This document shows, piece after piece, positions 10,780 through 20,945 of a DNA stretch of 64,000 bases. Source of the DNA: Sympetrum striolatum (lineage: Eukaryota > Arthropoda > Insecta > Odonata > Libellulidae); NCBI GenBank assembly GCA_947579665.1, contig OX388341.1:6500752-6564751 (forward strand), read 5' to 3'. The position numbers and the translations under genes are program-made. Numbering within the stretch: position 1 is the stretch's first letter; each line of letters begins with the position of its first letter. The notes under the pieces were generated by a model, which saw nothing but the letters and a program-made list of their open reading frames with translations, was not told where the DNA came from and did not search any database.

Positions 10780-12350
10780 CGCCAGAAGAGCGCCATCAGC
10801 ACCATCTGGTGAATTAAGTTATAGTTAATTTGCCCCTAACGCTCCTATAGGCGGAAGATAGGACTTGCACAATCCTGATACGTATCCACAACGTAGGAAA
10901 TGGAGATACACACGACGCTGTGCTGTCTGGGTTGCTTTCATTGTCTTTACGCAAAATAACTTTAGCTAAATCATTATATTTCCTCAAATAAAATTAAGTA
11001 TAATTTAGCCGTAATATCTTCTGAAATTTTGAAAGTATTGACCATTTACGAATATATAACGTTCCCTAATTCCATTGATTGAAGATATTTTCGAACTAAA
11101 AGTATGCCGAAGAAAGTTTTACGATAAATATTAATATATCTGTTCGAAGATCTTGGAAACAAATTTAGCTTGCAAACCAACTGTAGCTTGCGATCCGGAC
11201 GTGAGGGTTACTATCTTTATTTTACCACAAAGCAACATTTGGGACAAAACCACTTTTTCTAAGATAGAGCATCCTTCTGCCCGTTCCGAATATTTCAACG
11301 GTCGCTATAATCCCTTCTTCCATAATTTTGTTGTGCAAAATTATTGTTTTTGTCGCAAAAGTGGGTTTGTGTTATGAAAAAGAGAGTCACCCTCCCGTCC
11401 GGATTGCAAGCTACAGTTGTTTTGCAAGGTTATTCGGTATCAAAGGTTTTTATTATGCCTTATATTTATTATGACGACTACTACGTAGCTCCTCCACCCA
11501 ATCTCCACTACAAATCGAGAAATATGCGCGGCGCCGATGGGTTGAGTTGGGTAGGTAGGGTTCCTTTCGTTGAATTTAGATATTGCATATATTGTGTAAC
11601 ATGAACAATTACTACGTAGCTCCTCCACCCAATCTCCGCTACAAATCGTGAAATATGCGCGACGCCGATGGGTTGAGCTAGGTGGTAAGGGTTTCCTTCA
11701 TTATATTGAAGAAAATTGGCCTTTTCTTACAGTAAAATTACATAAAAATTGCCTTTTGTTACAGTGAAATTACAAAAAATGGCATTTCTTTCCGAACATG
11801 CCCCCCTAGCACCCCTGCTTCACTCCATGGACCCGTAAGATTGCATTGCATAAATGATTCCCACATAAACGTCTTCGAATTATAATTGCTCACTGATTTT
11901 CGGCATAATCACACTTTCCGGTATCTTTAATACTGCGTATTACATGCTACATTTGATAATATTTGGTGTTTTTTTCGACATTTTCATACTTCAGTACCTT
12001 CCCACCCAACACCCCTGTTTACTCAGTGCGCCCGTATGCTAGACATTATTTACGAATTTTGGGCTATCCGAGACATGAAACTTGACGATCACCGCTACAT
12101 CTGGCGTCAAAACGCCATAACTAAGACTTCAAACATGGTTTCCGGAGGCCATTCCTGTCCGTCCGTCACTTAAATCGAGATATCTCAGTCATTATAGTAG
12201 GTACTAACTTGCATTAAATATAACTATAAGCCGCCATCTTTGATGTATAATCCCTGAAAATATCATCAAAATCGGGTTAAATCTAGTGGGGGAAAAAAAA
12301 TAATGGCTGACGGTGCCAAACGGCAAATTTACCATAACGTGTTTTGAACG
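10780..12350. repeat. Right arm of the giant inverted-repeat element
   Basis: In reverse complement it carries, in the left-arm order, GCCGTTTGGCACCGTCA (near 12325), ACAGGGGTGTTGGGTGGG (near 12010), CAGCACAGCGT plus a single GGATACGTATC (near 10870-10915) and ATAACTTAATTCACC (near 10808). It has only one copy of the satellite word where the left arm has arrays. Open frames near 11153-11604 match nothing I recognise. Confidence 0.6.
11478..11740. repeat. 131-bp tandem duplication
   Basis: CTACGTAGCTCCTCCACCCA, then ATCTCC and TATGCGCGRCGCCGATGGGT, occur at about 11481 and again at about 11612 with a few substitutions. The local GC content is higher than in the surroundings. Confidence 0.85.
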
Positions 12351-13319
12351 ACGAGTGGTCAGGAGTGAATTTGTAACATCGCAAAGCTAGCTAAGAAAAC
12401 AAGTCGTCGACTACTTTAATCGTCGGCTACAGATTCATTTTTTAAATAAACGCTTTTTATGTAGAGTGAGATCGAGAAATCAGATTTTTACACCAATATA
12501 TGTTTATTAATTATTGTTAAGTTCTTCTAACCTCTGTTAAGGTTAATTTATTCTTACTTTCAATGTTTCTGAAAAAGGGAATTTATCGTTAAGTACAGCA
12601 TTTCGGGAAACAATGCGAATTGACTGGAATGACGATATCTTTGGACTAAAAATAAACTAAAGGATGCAAGTATGTACCTGCAAGCAGCCATCAATTGTGA
12701 TATTGCTTTATTACAATGTCTCAAATAAAATCCTTTTCGTTCTTACATAGTTTATCCTATTATTTTCCCCTAAAAATTAGCACCATTACAAGGAAAACAT
12801 TTTTTCTTAGTTCCCTCGATTCATGTATCGGAAGTGAGAGGTGACATGACTTTGAAGGGTGGGAGTTGAACAGTGAGGTTTCTGTTTGTGCCTGGAGGAT
12901 AAGAGAGGAAAGATGAGAGCTGCCGTGAGGGAAAAAGATATACGAGAGTAGACAAGAAGTAATTCTGCTCTCATCAGCTGCGTTGAAGAATTGCTGGCAC
13001 CGGAGAAAAACTCGTGTCTAACGAGCATCACTCTTGCAACTACCTACACTACTGGAAAGCCACGTTTAATTATTAAGCTAAATCACCAAATCCTAACTAA
13101 TGCGATTATCTAATAGGATATTATTACTTTCCACGATTATTTAGCAATAATGATCCACATTTTATGTTAGAGGACGCAGTTTGGTTACGGTTTATGAGTC
13201 AATGAAATAATATTTTTGAGGCGAACATACTCTTTAACGCATTCTTAAGCATTTGCGTAGGAATTAAAAACCCTAGATTTCCATTCGGACACATTTACTG
13301 ACCTTGGATTCAAGAAGAC
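12351..13319. other. Unassigned spacer
   Basis: No gene, RNA or repeat recognised. A 74-codon minus-strand frame at 12807-13031 lacks family features and is probably chance. Confidence 0.4.
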
Positions 13320-13413
13320 GGACTTACTGTTAGAAATCGGCTGTAACGAGTATCGCGTTATAACGAGTACTTTTCTTATTTTTGTCAGCTCCCGTTATAA
13401 CGGACTTCTACTG
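13320..13413. repeat. Solo pogo/Tigger terminal inverted repeat remnant
   Basis: Read in reverse complement from 13413 the segment starts CAGTAGAAGTCCGTTATAAC and continues with ACTCGTTATAACGCG, followed outside by TA. This is the typical end of Tigger-like elements. No partner end or transposase accompanies it. Confidence 0.7.
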
Positions 13414-13779
13414 TATATCATAGAGAGGGCAGATAAAAAATTGAAAAGATACAACTGGAACTAATACTACTTTGAAAAACTTAACAAAAAGCATGACACA
13501 GAATGGTCATAAACTAATAGCATACAATTTATTCTCTTCCCCGATCCTTTTTTAGTAGTCTAATGAAAAATAAAATTTACTGTTGTTGGACAGTAACACC
13601 TAACCATAGTAAAATGCCGAAAGAATTGAAGAATAAAGGATTGAAATGGAAAAGAGTTGACATAAGGGAGAGGACTAGACATGACTGCACTCATTCAGAA
13701 AGAAAAGATATGTACAGTAAGTGACAGATGTGCAAGTAGAACCAGCTGAGTGAAATTTTGGCAATGAACAGGAGAAAGC

Positions 13780-13918
13780 TTTGAAACCTACATTTGTGGA
13801 AGATTATGCTAAGCACATGGGACACATTGAAAATTCAGAAAGAACAGCAACAGTTTTCCTATTATCAAGGTGATCATAGAAGTGGACTAAGAAATTATAC
13901 TTTCATCTTCTGGACTAA
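13780..13918 (+). pseudogene. piggyBac transposase relic, upstream part
   Basis: The frame reads KPTFVEDYAKHMGHIENSER, then after two stops KWTKKLYFHLLD. This matches the C-terminal catalytic part of PGBD-type piggyBac transposases (K-P-x-x-V-x-D-Y-x-x-x-M-G-x-x-x-x-S-D, then R+..KW.KKLFFHLLD). The acidic residues after MG are not preserved, so it was inactive. It is interrupted at HLLD by the pogo-family element and resumes at 17718. Confidence 0.65.
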
Positions 13919-14294
13919 CAAGGAGACTATGTCAGATCGATGTTCGGAATCATGATGTGACTTATATCATTCGAAAGTAGACAGTGAGTCGGTAAAAAGT
14001 GATACGGGTTTCTCTCCCATAGGCCCGGGTTCGAGAGAAAGTGGGGAAAGAAGATTTGCTTATCAAACATCATCTTTTAACTTACACCACTTCTCATCCG
14101 TTCTGGTGGCGCAGTGGTAGAGCACTGAGCTTCAAACTCTATGGTCGTGGGTTCGCGACCGGTTTGTTTTGATTTTTTTCCTTTGCTTTAAAGCTTTATT
14201 TTCGATGAATATCGTGAGTTTGTTATAAAAATCACCGTAGCTAATTGTTTTGAATTTACCACTAATGGACTGCAAAAAAATCACAAATATATTC
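13919..14294 (+). repeat. Left terminal inverted repeat of pogo-family element
   Basis: Begins CAAGGAGACTATGTCAGATC and runs to about ACAAATATATTC. Its inverted partner at 17339-17717 differs by only a few substitutions and small indels near the inner end. It contains the tRNA-like unit at 14100-14182. Confidence 0.9.
14100..14182 (+). ncRNA. tRNA-like Pol III unit in the left TIR
   Basis: An A-box-like block (TGGCGCAGTGG then TAGAGC) is followed about 35 bp later by a B-box-like block (GGGTTCGCGACC) and then T-rich terminator-like runs, including seven T at 14173-14179. The middle can be read as an anticodon loop CTTCAAA (TCA) on a stem whose inner pairs form. The acceptor and T stems pair poorly, so it is not an intact tRNA. 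It is probably a tRNA-derived sequence that could drive a short transcript into the element. Confidence 0.55.
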
Positions 14295-15028
14295 CAAAAT
14301 GATAATTAATTAATATCCCTACCCTCTTTTAAAGCATTGCCAGGAAGAAAGAAAAGGGAATTTAAATTTAGAATTATGGTATTACCTCATTTATCATACG
14401 CATCTTTCTTTTAAATTTCTCATACAGGTACATTTTGAAGACAAACATGAGTGCTGCTTACCTGCATTTCAGTCGTAACTAATGAAGAATGACTTGAAAT
14501 AATTAATTTAGTTCATTATTTTCCATCTATTTTTGATGATAAGGCAAATTTTTCCATTTTACTAAGGAAATTCTCTTATTATTCCCTTCAGTTCTAGATA
14601 GTTTTCTAATTTTTTGAAATTTTTTTACCAAAATTCATTGCCCAAAAACGAGTTGCGCGTCTTACACGGGGGCGCGTGGTACATGAGAATATACGGTAAT
14701 TCTAAATTAAGTTAACTTAAGAATCGATAAAAAACAAAATATGCAGAAATGAATAACATTCAATCTATAAGATTCAAGGTATTCTCCTCTGCAAGCATTT
14801 TAGGGTAGCACCCTTGCTCTGGCGCTTTTACCCTTTAGAAATCAGCTAACGGATTCGCATTACGGTATCTCGGTTAACTGCGCTTGGCAGGGACAGCTTT
14901 CTTTCCAAGCTTTTCAATTAGTTTGTGTAGAACTTTTGAATAGTGCAGAGGTAAAGTGAAGTGTTCGAACGAAAGCGTCCAACTTTGTGAAGATTTTGCT
15001 CTAGGAAATACCTTGCTGAGTACGTGTA

Positions 15029-15143
15029 ATGGATTCAATGGCAGTTCCGGGTCCATCAGTTAGAAGTGATCCAGCAGACTGTTTTTCAGAGTCGAAAATG
15101 TTCGATAAAGAAGACGTAACTGGTTCTGTGCGTCATTTTGAAG
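15029..15143 (+). CDS. pogo-family transposase, exon 1
   Basis: ATG at 15029 opens MDSMAVPGPSVRSDPADCFS and continues to a donor G|GTAATAAT at 15144. The last base (G) and the first two bases of exon 2 (AT) make an Asp codon, so the two exons join in phase as ...RHFEDALLEMNAIDD. I prefer this start to the ATG at 15209, which lies in the intron (15144-15254). Confidence 0.7.
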
Positions 15144-15254
15144 GTAATAATATTTTCCATTTAACCTGATATTATCATGCATGTGAATTATATTGATAAA
15201 ATATCAATTTGTATTATCTTTATGCTGAAAATGCTTTCATTCATAATATTACAG

Positions 15255-16864
15255 ATGCTTTGCTGGAGATGAATGCTATAGACGACCCCAAGGATGCTAT
15301 TGTTTCACAGCGTTCAAAATTAATTGGGGAGGAAGCCGTTTGTAGGTTCCTCGATGTTTTGAATGAATTTCAGTTCGAAGAGGTTGAGGAGCTTTACAGC
15401 AACGGAGAGGTGGACGATGATGATGCCAATCTATTGGATGAGGGACCGCACGTCTTTGAAGAAGAAGGCTCGAGTTCGTCGCCGACAGACGAGAGCGAAT
15501 ACGAGCCTAGCCCTAAGAAGTCTTCCTACCAACAAGTCCCACTGGAGGTAAAAATAAAAGTGGTAAACCTATCGAAAGAGCACCCTAAGTGGAGTCTTGC
15601 AACCCTTCGCCATCAAGGCTCAGCATATTTAAAACACAAGGGTATGCTTGCATTGTGGGAGAGAGATGTTCTGAATGGAGGAACTAAATACGACAAATGT
15701 AATATGATCGATAGCTGGGTGCATGATCGATTTGTGGAAGCTAGGGGAAGAAATGAACCTGTCTTCACTAGAACAATTCAGGAGTGGGCCATTTCGGCGG
15801 CATTCCAACATATGTCGCCGGATTTTGAATTCTCTGCAGGATCATCATGGGTGGCATCATTCAAAAAGAGGCACCGAATAGTGCAACGCAAAGTAACCCG
15901 ATATGTGTCTACGACCGAGCAAGCCTCTTTAGAGGAAATATTGAAATCGGCGGAACTTTTCCAAAAACAAGCCAAAATTTTAATACTGCAGCGCAATCCT
16001 GATTTCATCATTAACACCGATCAGACCGGATGTGCATACAGGGGAGATATAAAAAGAGTACTCGCTAAGAAGGGAGAAAAAATTGTTCAGGTGTCTCTTG
16101 GGAGCTTAAAGAAAGTGACTCATTCGTATACAGCCCAATATTCAATCACTGCCTCAGGGAAGCTGCTCCCAAAAGTGTTTTTATGTATGCAGGAACCTGG
16201 GGGCGAATTTGGTCCGCGTGTGTGCGAAACGGTTCGAAAACTTGAGGGAGAATACACAAATGTTTCCATTGTTTCGTCAAAATCTGGAAAACTTACAACT
16301 GGTTTGTATCTCCAGTTTTTAAAAAAAGTTATAAAGCCGTATGTCGAAGGAAATCAATTTTTATTGATAATAGACTCTTGGGGAGGGCAAACCAATAGTG
16401 CGATGTACGACGAATTATTCGTCGATGAACTAGGAGCACCGACGTGTTGTTTGAAAGTCATCCCTCCCAAATGCACATCAATGTGCCAACCGTGCGATGT
16501 CTATTTATATAGACAAGTGAAATTATTTATCGCACGGCTCCAGAACTGCACTTTTCTTTTGCAGGAAAAAAGGGAAATCTCCTCTCGTGAGGATGGCATC
16601 AAAATTCATGCTATCGTGCACCACCAAATGTCCTCGCCAGTATTCCACGATATGTTAACATATTCTTGGTACGCGTCCAAATTAATAGAGGAAAGAAGGG
16701 TTTTTAGAAACGTTCGTGAAGTCTGTTTTCCCAAGGACGTACAAAAACGCAAATGTAAATGTGTTAAAGTATGTTTCATTAGATGTGCTTGGTGCTCTTC
16801 ATTCCTGTGTTTCCATTGTTTGTATGATTTATACCATCCAAAATTATGTCCTGGGGTAATATAA
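15255..16864 (+). CDS. pogo/Tigger-family DDD transposase, exon 2
   Basis: Encodes a cut-and-paste transposase of about 574 residues when joined to exon 1. In order: an acidic Ser-rich segment; a psq-type helix-turn-helix region (PLEVKIKVVNLSKEHPKWSL); a CENP-B-type DNA-binding helix pair (SSWVASFKKRHRIVQRKVTR); and the catalytic core. The three acidic residues are the Asp of NTDQTG (codon at 16019), of LIIDSWGG (16373) and of QPCDVY (16496), hence a DDD triad. The C-terminus has a Cys cluster (CKCVKVCFIRCAWC). AATAAA lies at 16890. The frame is uninterrupted, the length is normal, and it sits between near-identical TIRs, so it may be active. Confidence 0.88.
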
Positions 16865-17338
16865 GCGTTTATAAAAATTATAATCATGTAATAAAATACT
16901 TAAATTACTTAAATCTCCATCTTCAAATTCTTTTCTAGAGCTTACCAATTACTTTACCTCGAGTACCGAATGTAAGTATTTCGAATTTTTCGTTACTTGA
17001 CCACAAGTCTATCAACAAAGTTCTGCAGATTTCATTGATTGGATCAAGTTTTTTAATGTAAAATTTATGATTTGTGACCACAAGGCCATCAGCAAAGTTC
17101 TGCAGATTTAATAAATCAGATCAAATTTTTGAATGTAAAATTTGTGAATACTGGACACAGTTAAACAACCAATACCGTTTGTACTGGTGGTTAAGAATCG
17201 CGCTAAATGAAATTGGTTGAGTGTATATATCGTAATATCTTCGTTTTCAATTAAGTAGGTTTTGCTGTGCGTAGAACGTCAGCCTAACCAAGTCTTCTTA
17301 AAAATTTCGTCGGTGCTGTTAGGGGTAGTAGGATCTAT

Positions 17339-17717
17339 GAATATATTTGTGTTTTTTTTGCAATTCATTACTGCGGTAAATTCAAAATAATTAGCTACGG
17401 TGATTTTTATAACAAACTCACGATATTCATCGAAAATAAAGCTTTAAAGCAAAGGAAAAAAAATCAAAACAAACCGGTCGCGAACCCACGACCATAGAGT
17501 TTGAAGCTCAGCGCTCTACCACTGCGCCACCAGAACGGATGAGAAGTGGTGTAAGTTAAAAGATGATGTTTGATAAGCAAATCTTCTTTCCCCACTTTCT
17601 CTCGAACCCGGGCCTATGGGAGAGAAACCCGTATCACTTTTTACCGACTCACTGTCTACTTTCGAATGATATAAGTCACATCATGATTCCGAACATCGAT
17701 CTGACATAGTCTCCTTG
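17339..17717 (-). repeat. Right terminal inverted repeat of pogo-family element
   Basis: Reverse complement of 13919-14294, ending CTATGTCAGATC complement then CTCCTTG before the triplet TAA. It carries the second, inward-facing tRNA-like unit. Confidence 0.9.
17452..17536 (-). ncRNA. tRNA-like Pol III unit in the right TIR
   Basis: Minus-strand copy of the unit at 14100: A-box TGGCGCAGTGG, anticodon-like loop CTTCAAA, B-box GGGTTCGCGACC and a T-run at about 17454-17463. This copy has GCGCTGAGC where the left copy has GCACTGAGC. Both units read toward the transposase gene from opposite ends. Confidence 0.55.
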
Positions 17718-17800
17718 TAAGTTCTAAATGCAGACATAGCCCTCTCTACGTGATGAAATGACATGTGTCATTGTAGATGACACCCCCACGAGAATCTTCC
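17718..17800 (+). pseudogene. piggyBac transposase relic, downstream part
   Basis: Directly after the pogo-family element the frame resumes with VLNADIAL, as expected after HLLDL in piggyBac transposases (HLLDLxxLNAxxLY), then meets stops. This confirms the order of insertion: piggyBac first, pogo-family element later. Confidence 0.6.
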
Positions 17801-17839
17801 TCATGCCCTTTTCTTGATAAAAGCAAAAAATCTATTTTT

Positions 17840-17970
17840 TTAATCCTCTAACTGCCTTATAGCCTCTTCCTGAATATCCAGAGCTTGGATATCCAATTCC
17901 TCTTGCAACTGGGCTTGCTGTCGTTCCCTCTGGTCAGTGAGTTCAGTCAACTGCTCTCCTCTTTTGGAGG
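17840..17970 (-). CDS. Syntaxin-7/avalanche-like exon, possibly truncated
   Basis: After an acceptor (TCTTTAACAG) the minus strand reads SKRGEQLTELTDQRERQQAQ then LQEELDIQALDIQEEAIRQL, E, D and TAA. It resembles the linker and start of the SNARE motif of endosomal syntaxin 7 (in family members ...xQALxEQExxIRxLExxI). Syntaxin 7 is a Q-SNARE of endosome and lysosome fusion. A true exon should continue or have a GT donor after QLE; here GATTAA follows. Either this is a pseudo-exon or the boundary was damaged by the piggyBac insertion that begins about 40 bp away. Confidence 0.5.
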
Positions 17971-19220
17971 CTGTTAAAGAAAAGAACGTTAATTAAATGT
18001 CACAGATTAATGAATCATAAAAACACCAAAGAAAGTTGTGACTAAAGAAGAAATATTATAAGATGTGCATGCATTTCATAGGAGGTAGCAATTTTTTTAT
18101 CCTATTTATTTTAGGTTCCACAACTGAAAATAAAAGAGAGTTAGGTTGCTCTAGGACTTGATATATGATTAAGAATTAAGCTGGCACACTACATACATGA
18201 TCAATAGTTACTGTGATGATTAAGTTAATCTTGGACTTATGATAAAAACCAATTCTTTAAACTTAGATAGATTCACAAAGTGAACTCTCTCAAGCATCAC
18301 TTTGTGGAATTTGATGTTCAATCAACAATTTCAATCACAAAATTAGAAAGGATGGAAAAAACACAACATTCTTTAAAAAATTAAACCATAAAATGGCACA
18401 ATTCCACAGAGTAGTATTCAATGGAATAGTACAGATTTTGGGATAGGAAGAGAATTCACATTTTTGGTTAATTTACTCACTTTAAGCATATAAGAAGTCC
18501 ATATTTTGATGTAGGAACTTACTTTAAAAATTAAAATTACTTTCTTTCATCATGTCATTTAGTTTAGGCCAATAGAATGAAGCTGAATTAGCTTTACCCT
18601 TTTCAAAATGCATGCAGCTTAAAAAACTATTATCCTAGATAATTAGCTATGTTATTCAACCTTAATTTCTGTAATCAACATCTTAAAGTTGATATAATGC
18701 TTATGTTTACGAATAATTTCCAGATTAATGTTCACCCACAATACAGATATGCTTTGGGTTTGTGGAAATCACCTACATACAATTTGCATTAGTATTTTTG
18801 CCTGTAACTCAATAACCAAATATAGCCCAACTTTCAAGAATGAAAGGTTAATAACTATTTCATGCATAGAGAACATACTACATTTTAAGTACCTCATAGT
18901 TTATATCTCAACTCCACATGAGTCAAAGGATTCCCATTGAAAATTCCATTTAGAACTTGAATTCATTAATTGATTAAGGAAAAAAATTAAACAGAAATAA
19001 TCGGTGAAATTAGTTTATATAAATGCCATACAAAGTCAAAATTAAAAAAATGTTTTCATTCTATAACTTATAGTAGATCATAACATTACTTAGATCAAAA
19101 TCACTAAAACTTGGGAGAAAACAAAAAGTATCTACAATAATAAGTTTCATTTATTGCAATATTTGAAATGTTTATTTTCTTTTAATTTCCATTAGTTAAG
19201 GGTTGCAAAACAGCCATCAT

Positions 19221-19400
19221 AGCAGTTATATAAGATAATTAATAAGTTAATAATTGCTTCAAAATTGATAATTTTTATGAGTATACATATATAATATGAC
19301 TATACATATGTATACCATAGCAATTATATAAGTTAATTAATAAGTTAATAATTGCTTCTAAATTGATCATTTTTATGACTATACATATGTCTTCATCATA
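19221..19400. repeat. 98-bp tandem duplication
   Basis: AGCARTTATATAAGWTAATT, then AATAAGTTAATAATTGCTTC, occurs at 19221 and 19319 with few differences, each followed by TATACATATG words. Confidence 0.85.
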
Positions 19401-19929
19401 AAACACAAAAAATAGTTCCAAATTATGGACTCTTTCTTACCCTTGATCCCTAGACTATAAGCACACTTTTAATGATTAACAGACAAAGTTTGATTGAATG
19501 TATAGGATTCAGCTTAGTTGGACATTTTATAAGAACTAAGATAAAAAATGGATTACTGCTGAGTATACCATTCAGACAAACATTAGCAGCTGTGTGCTAA
19601 GAACTAAGTAAAGAGTAGAAACATTAGTACCCCTTCACTGAATAAAAACATACCTATTTCTTGCTTCTGTTATCCTGATGGAAATCAACAGACAGCTTTG
19701 TCAATGCTAAATAAAAAGCAGTACTTATAATTTTTCTGGCCTGATATGATTTTGAAATTTACAATTACAACTGTCAATTTTCATTAACTGAAAGGAAGCT
19801 TGAATTCACAGTAAATACATATTATACCAATTATATTTGAATGTCAATATACCAAAATCAGGTTCTACAATATTTTTGTGGAAAACAGACAAATTTTCTC
19901 TCTTCACTTTCTCACTGTGAACATTGGGT

Positions 19930-19986
19930 TAACCCAGGTGAACTGGGGGGTGGTCCTGGGGGTCCAGACCCCCCCCCCCTGGATCT
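19930..19986. repeat. G/C-rich dyad (GGGGGTCCAGACCCCC)
   Basis: A strong palindrome, GGGGGTCC-A-GACCCCC followed by a run of C, in an otherwise AT-rich region. Probably part of a transposon end or SINE; I cannot assign it. Confidence 0.5.
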
Positions 19987-20149
19987 GTCCTTGCTTCTGC
20001 TTCAACTTCAAGGATCACACATTCCAAGAAGCTGAAATTCCTTGGACTATGGATTAATCATCACAACTGGTGCAGCCATGCTGACAACTTTCTCGAAAAA
20101 ATTGATTCAACTTTCTATTTATTTTGTGTATTAAGGGACTCAGTGAAAA

Positions 20150-20945
20150 TGGGACAATTATTGATGAAATTTATTCATTTTCTTGTCAGGATGTTTAGAT
20201 ACTTAATTGCAACATAAGCAAATTTTGATAAAAATAATCCATTTTTAAGAAAGAATCATGGAATTTGTTTTTCTTACAAGGGAAAATAATACATTTTCCT
20301 GTCAGGAGATTCAGATTTTTGGTTAAAATCAATCGCATTTTGATCGACATAATCGCTTTTTAACTCAGATCATTGTTTTTTTTCACTTAAAAGGGACACT
20401 TATTGATGAAAATAATTAATTTTTCTGTTATGAGATTGAGATTATTGATAAGCAAATTTTGATTAAAAATAATCTATTCTAAGAAAGAATCATAAAAAAT
20501 TTTGATATTAAAAGGGATAACTATTGATGAAAATAGTGCATTTTCCTGTCATGGGATACAAATCATTGGTTACAAAATAATCAAATTTTTATCGACATTA
20601 TTGATTTATAACTAAGAATCGTAGGATTTTTTCTTTTAAATGGGATAAATATTGATGAAATGAATTAATTTTCCTATAAGTAGATTAGGATTTGTGCTTA
20701 AAATAAAAGTAAATTTTGATTGACATGATCAATGTTTAAGTAGCAAACTTCGATTTTATCTTTTAAAAGGACATTTATTGATGAAAATTATTCATTTTCC
20801 TGTCAGGAGGTTCATATTTTTGGTTGAAAAAAGTAAATTTTGATTGACATTATCGATTTTTAAGTTAGAATGGTAGGATTATTTCTTTTAGAAGGGACAC
20901 TTATTGATAGAAGTAATTGATTTTTCAATCAGGATACTGAGTAAC
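20150..20945. repeat. 125-bp satellite, about 6.5 copies
   Basis: The unit starts GGGACACTTATTGATGAAAA, continues ATTTTCCTGTCAGGAGATT and ends in TTTCTTTTAAAAG. Unit starts are near 20151, 20280, 20393, 20514, 20642, 20769 and 20894, so the period is 113-129 bp. Units are diverged by substitutions and short indels, which suggests an old array. Confidence 0.9.

Larger units (their letters stand above)
4196..12350. mobile_element. Giant (about 8.15 kb) inverted-repeat element, family unknown
   Basis: The left edge (near AACGTGGGTAATTTTTCCG, then TTTGGCACCGTCA) is matched in reverse complement by the right edge near 12350 (ACGTTATGGTAAATTTGCCG, then TTTGGCACCGTCA). Further pairs occur in the same order inward: the GGGGTGTTGGGTGGG blocks (4526-4800 versus 11995-12040 inverted), CAGCACAGCGT (4978 versus about 10915 inverted) and ATAACTTAATTCACC (about 6823 versus 10800-10815 inverted). 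Ordered inverted matches over 1.5 kb or more on each side imply one element or a large inverted duplication. I find no transposase in it. No target duplication is certain. Confidence 0.6.
13919..17717 (+). mobile_element. Intact-looking pogo-family transposon with long TIRs
   Basis: A 3.8-kb element with near-identical inverted repeats of about 376 bp (13919-14294 and 17339-17717) around a single two-exon transposase gene. The direct triplet TAA flanks both ends (13916-13918 and 17718-17720), and the host sequence is a piggyBac relic that reads on across the insertion (HLLD ... VLNADIAL). High identity of the TIRs and an uninterrupted transposase frame point to recent activity. Confidence 0.85.
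17971..20149. other. Intron-like AT-rich DNA
   Basis: No confident exon. A 21-bp stretch near 19655-19675 has splice-like edges on the minus strand but does not fit the phase of the syntaxin-like exon. Two small repeats within it are listed separately. Confidence 0.4.

Noticed and set aside
14100..14182. Functional selenocysteine tRNA gene (anticodon loop TCA)
   Set aside because: Acceptor and T stems do not pair and the extra arm of tRNA-Sec is missing; kept only as a tRNA-like Pol III unit.
19655..19675. 21-bp micro-exon upstream of the syntaxin-like exon
   Set aside because: Splice-like borders, but every phase that would join the syntaxin exon gives a stop.
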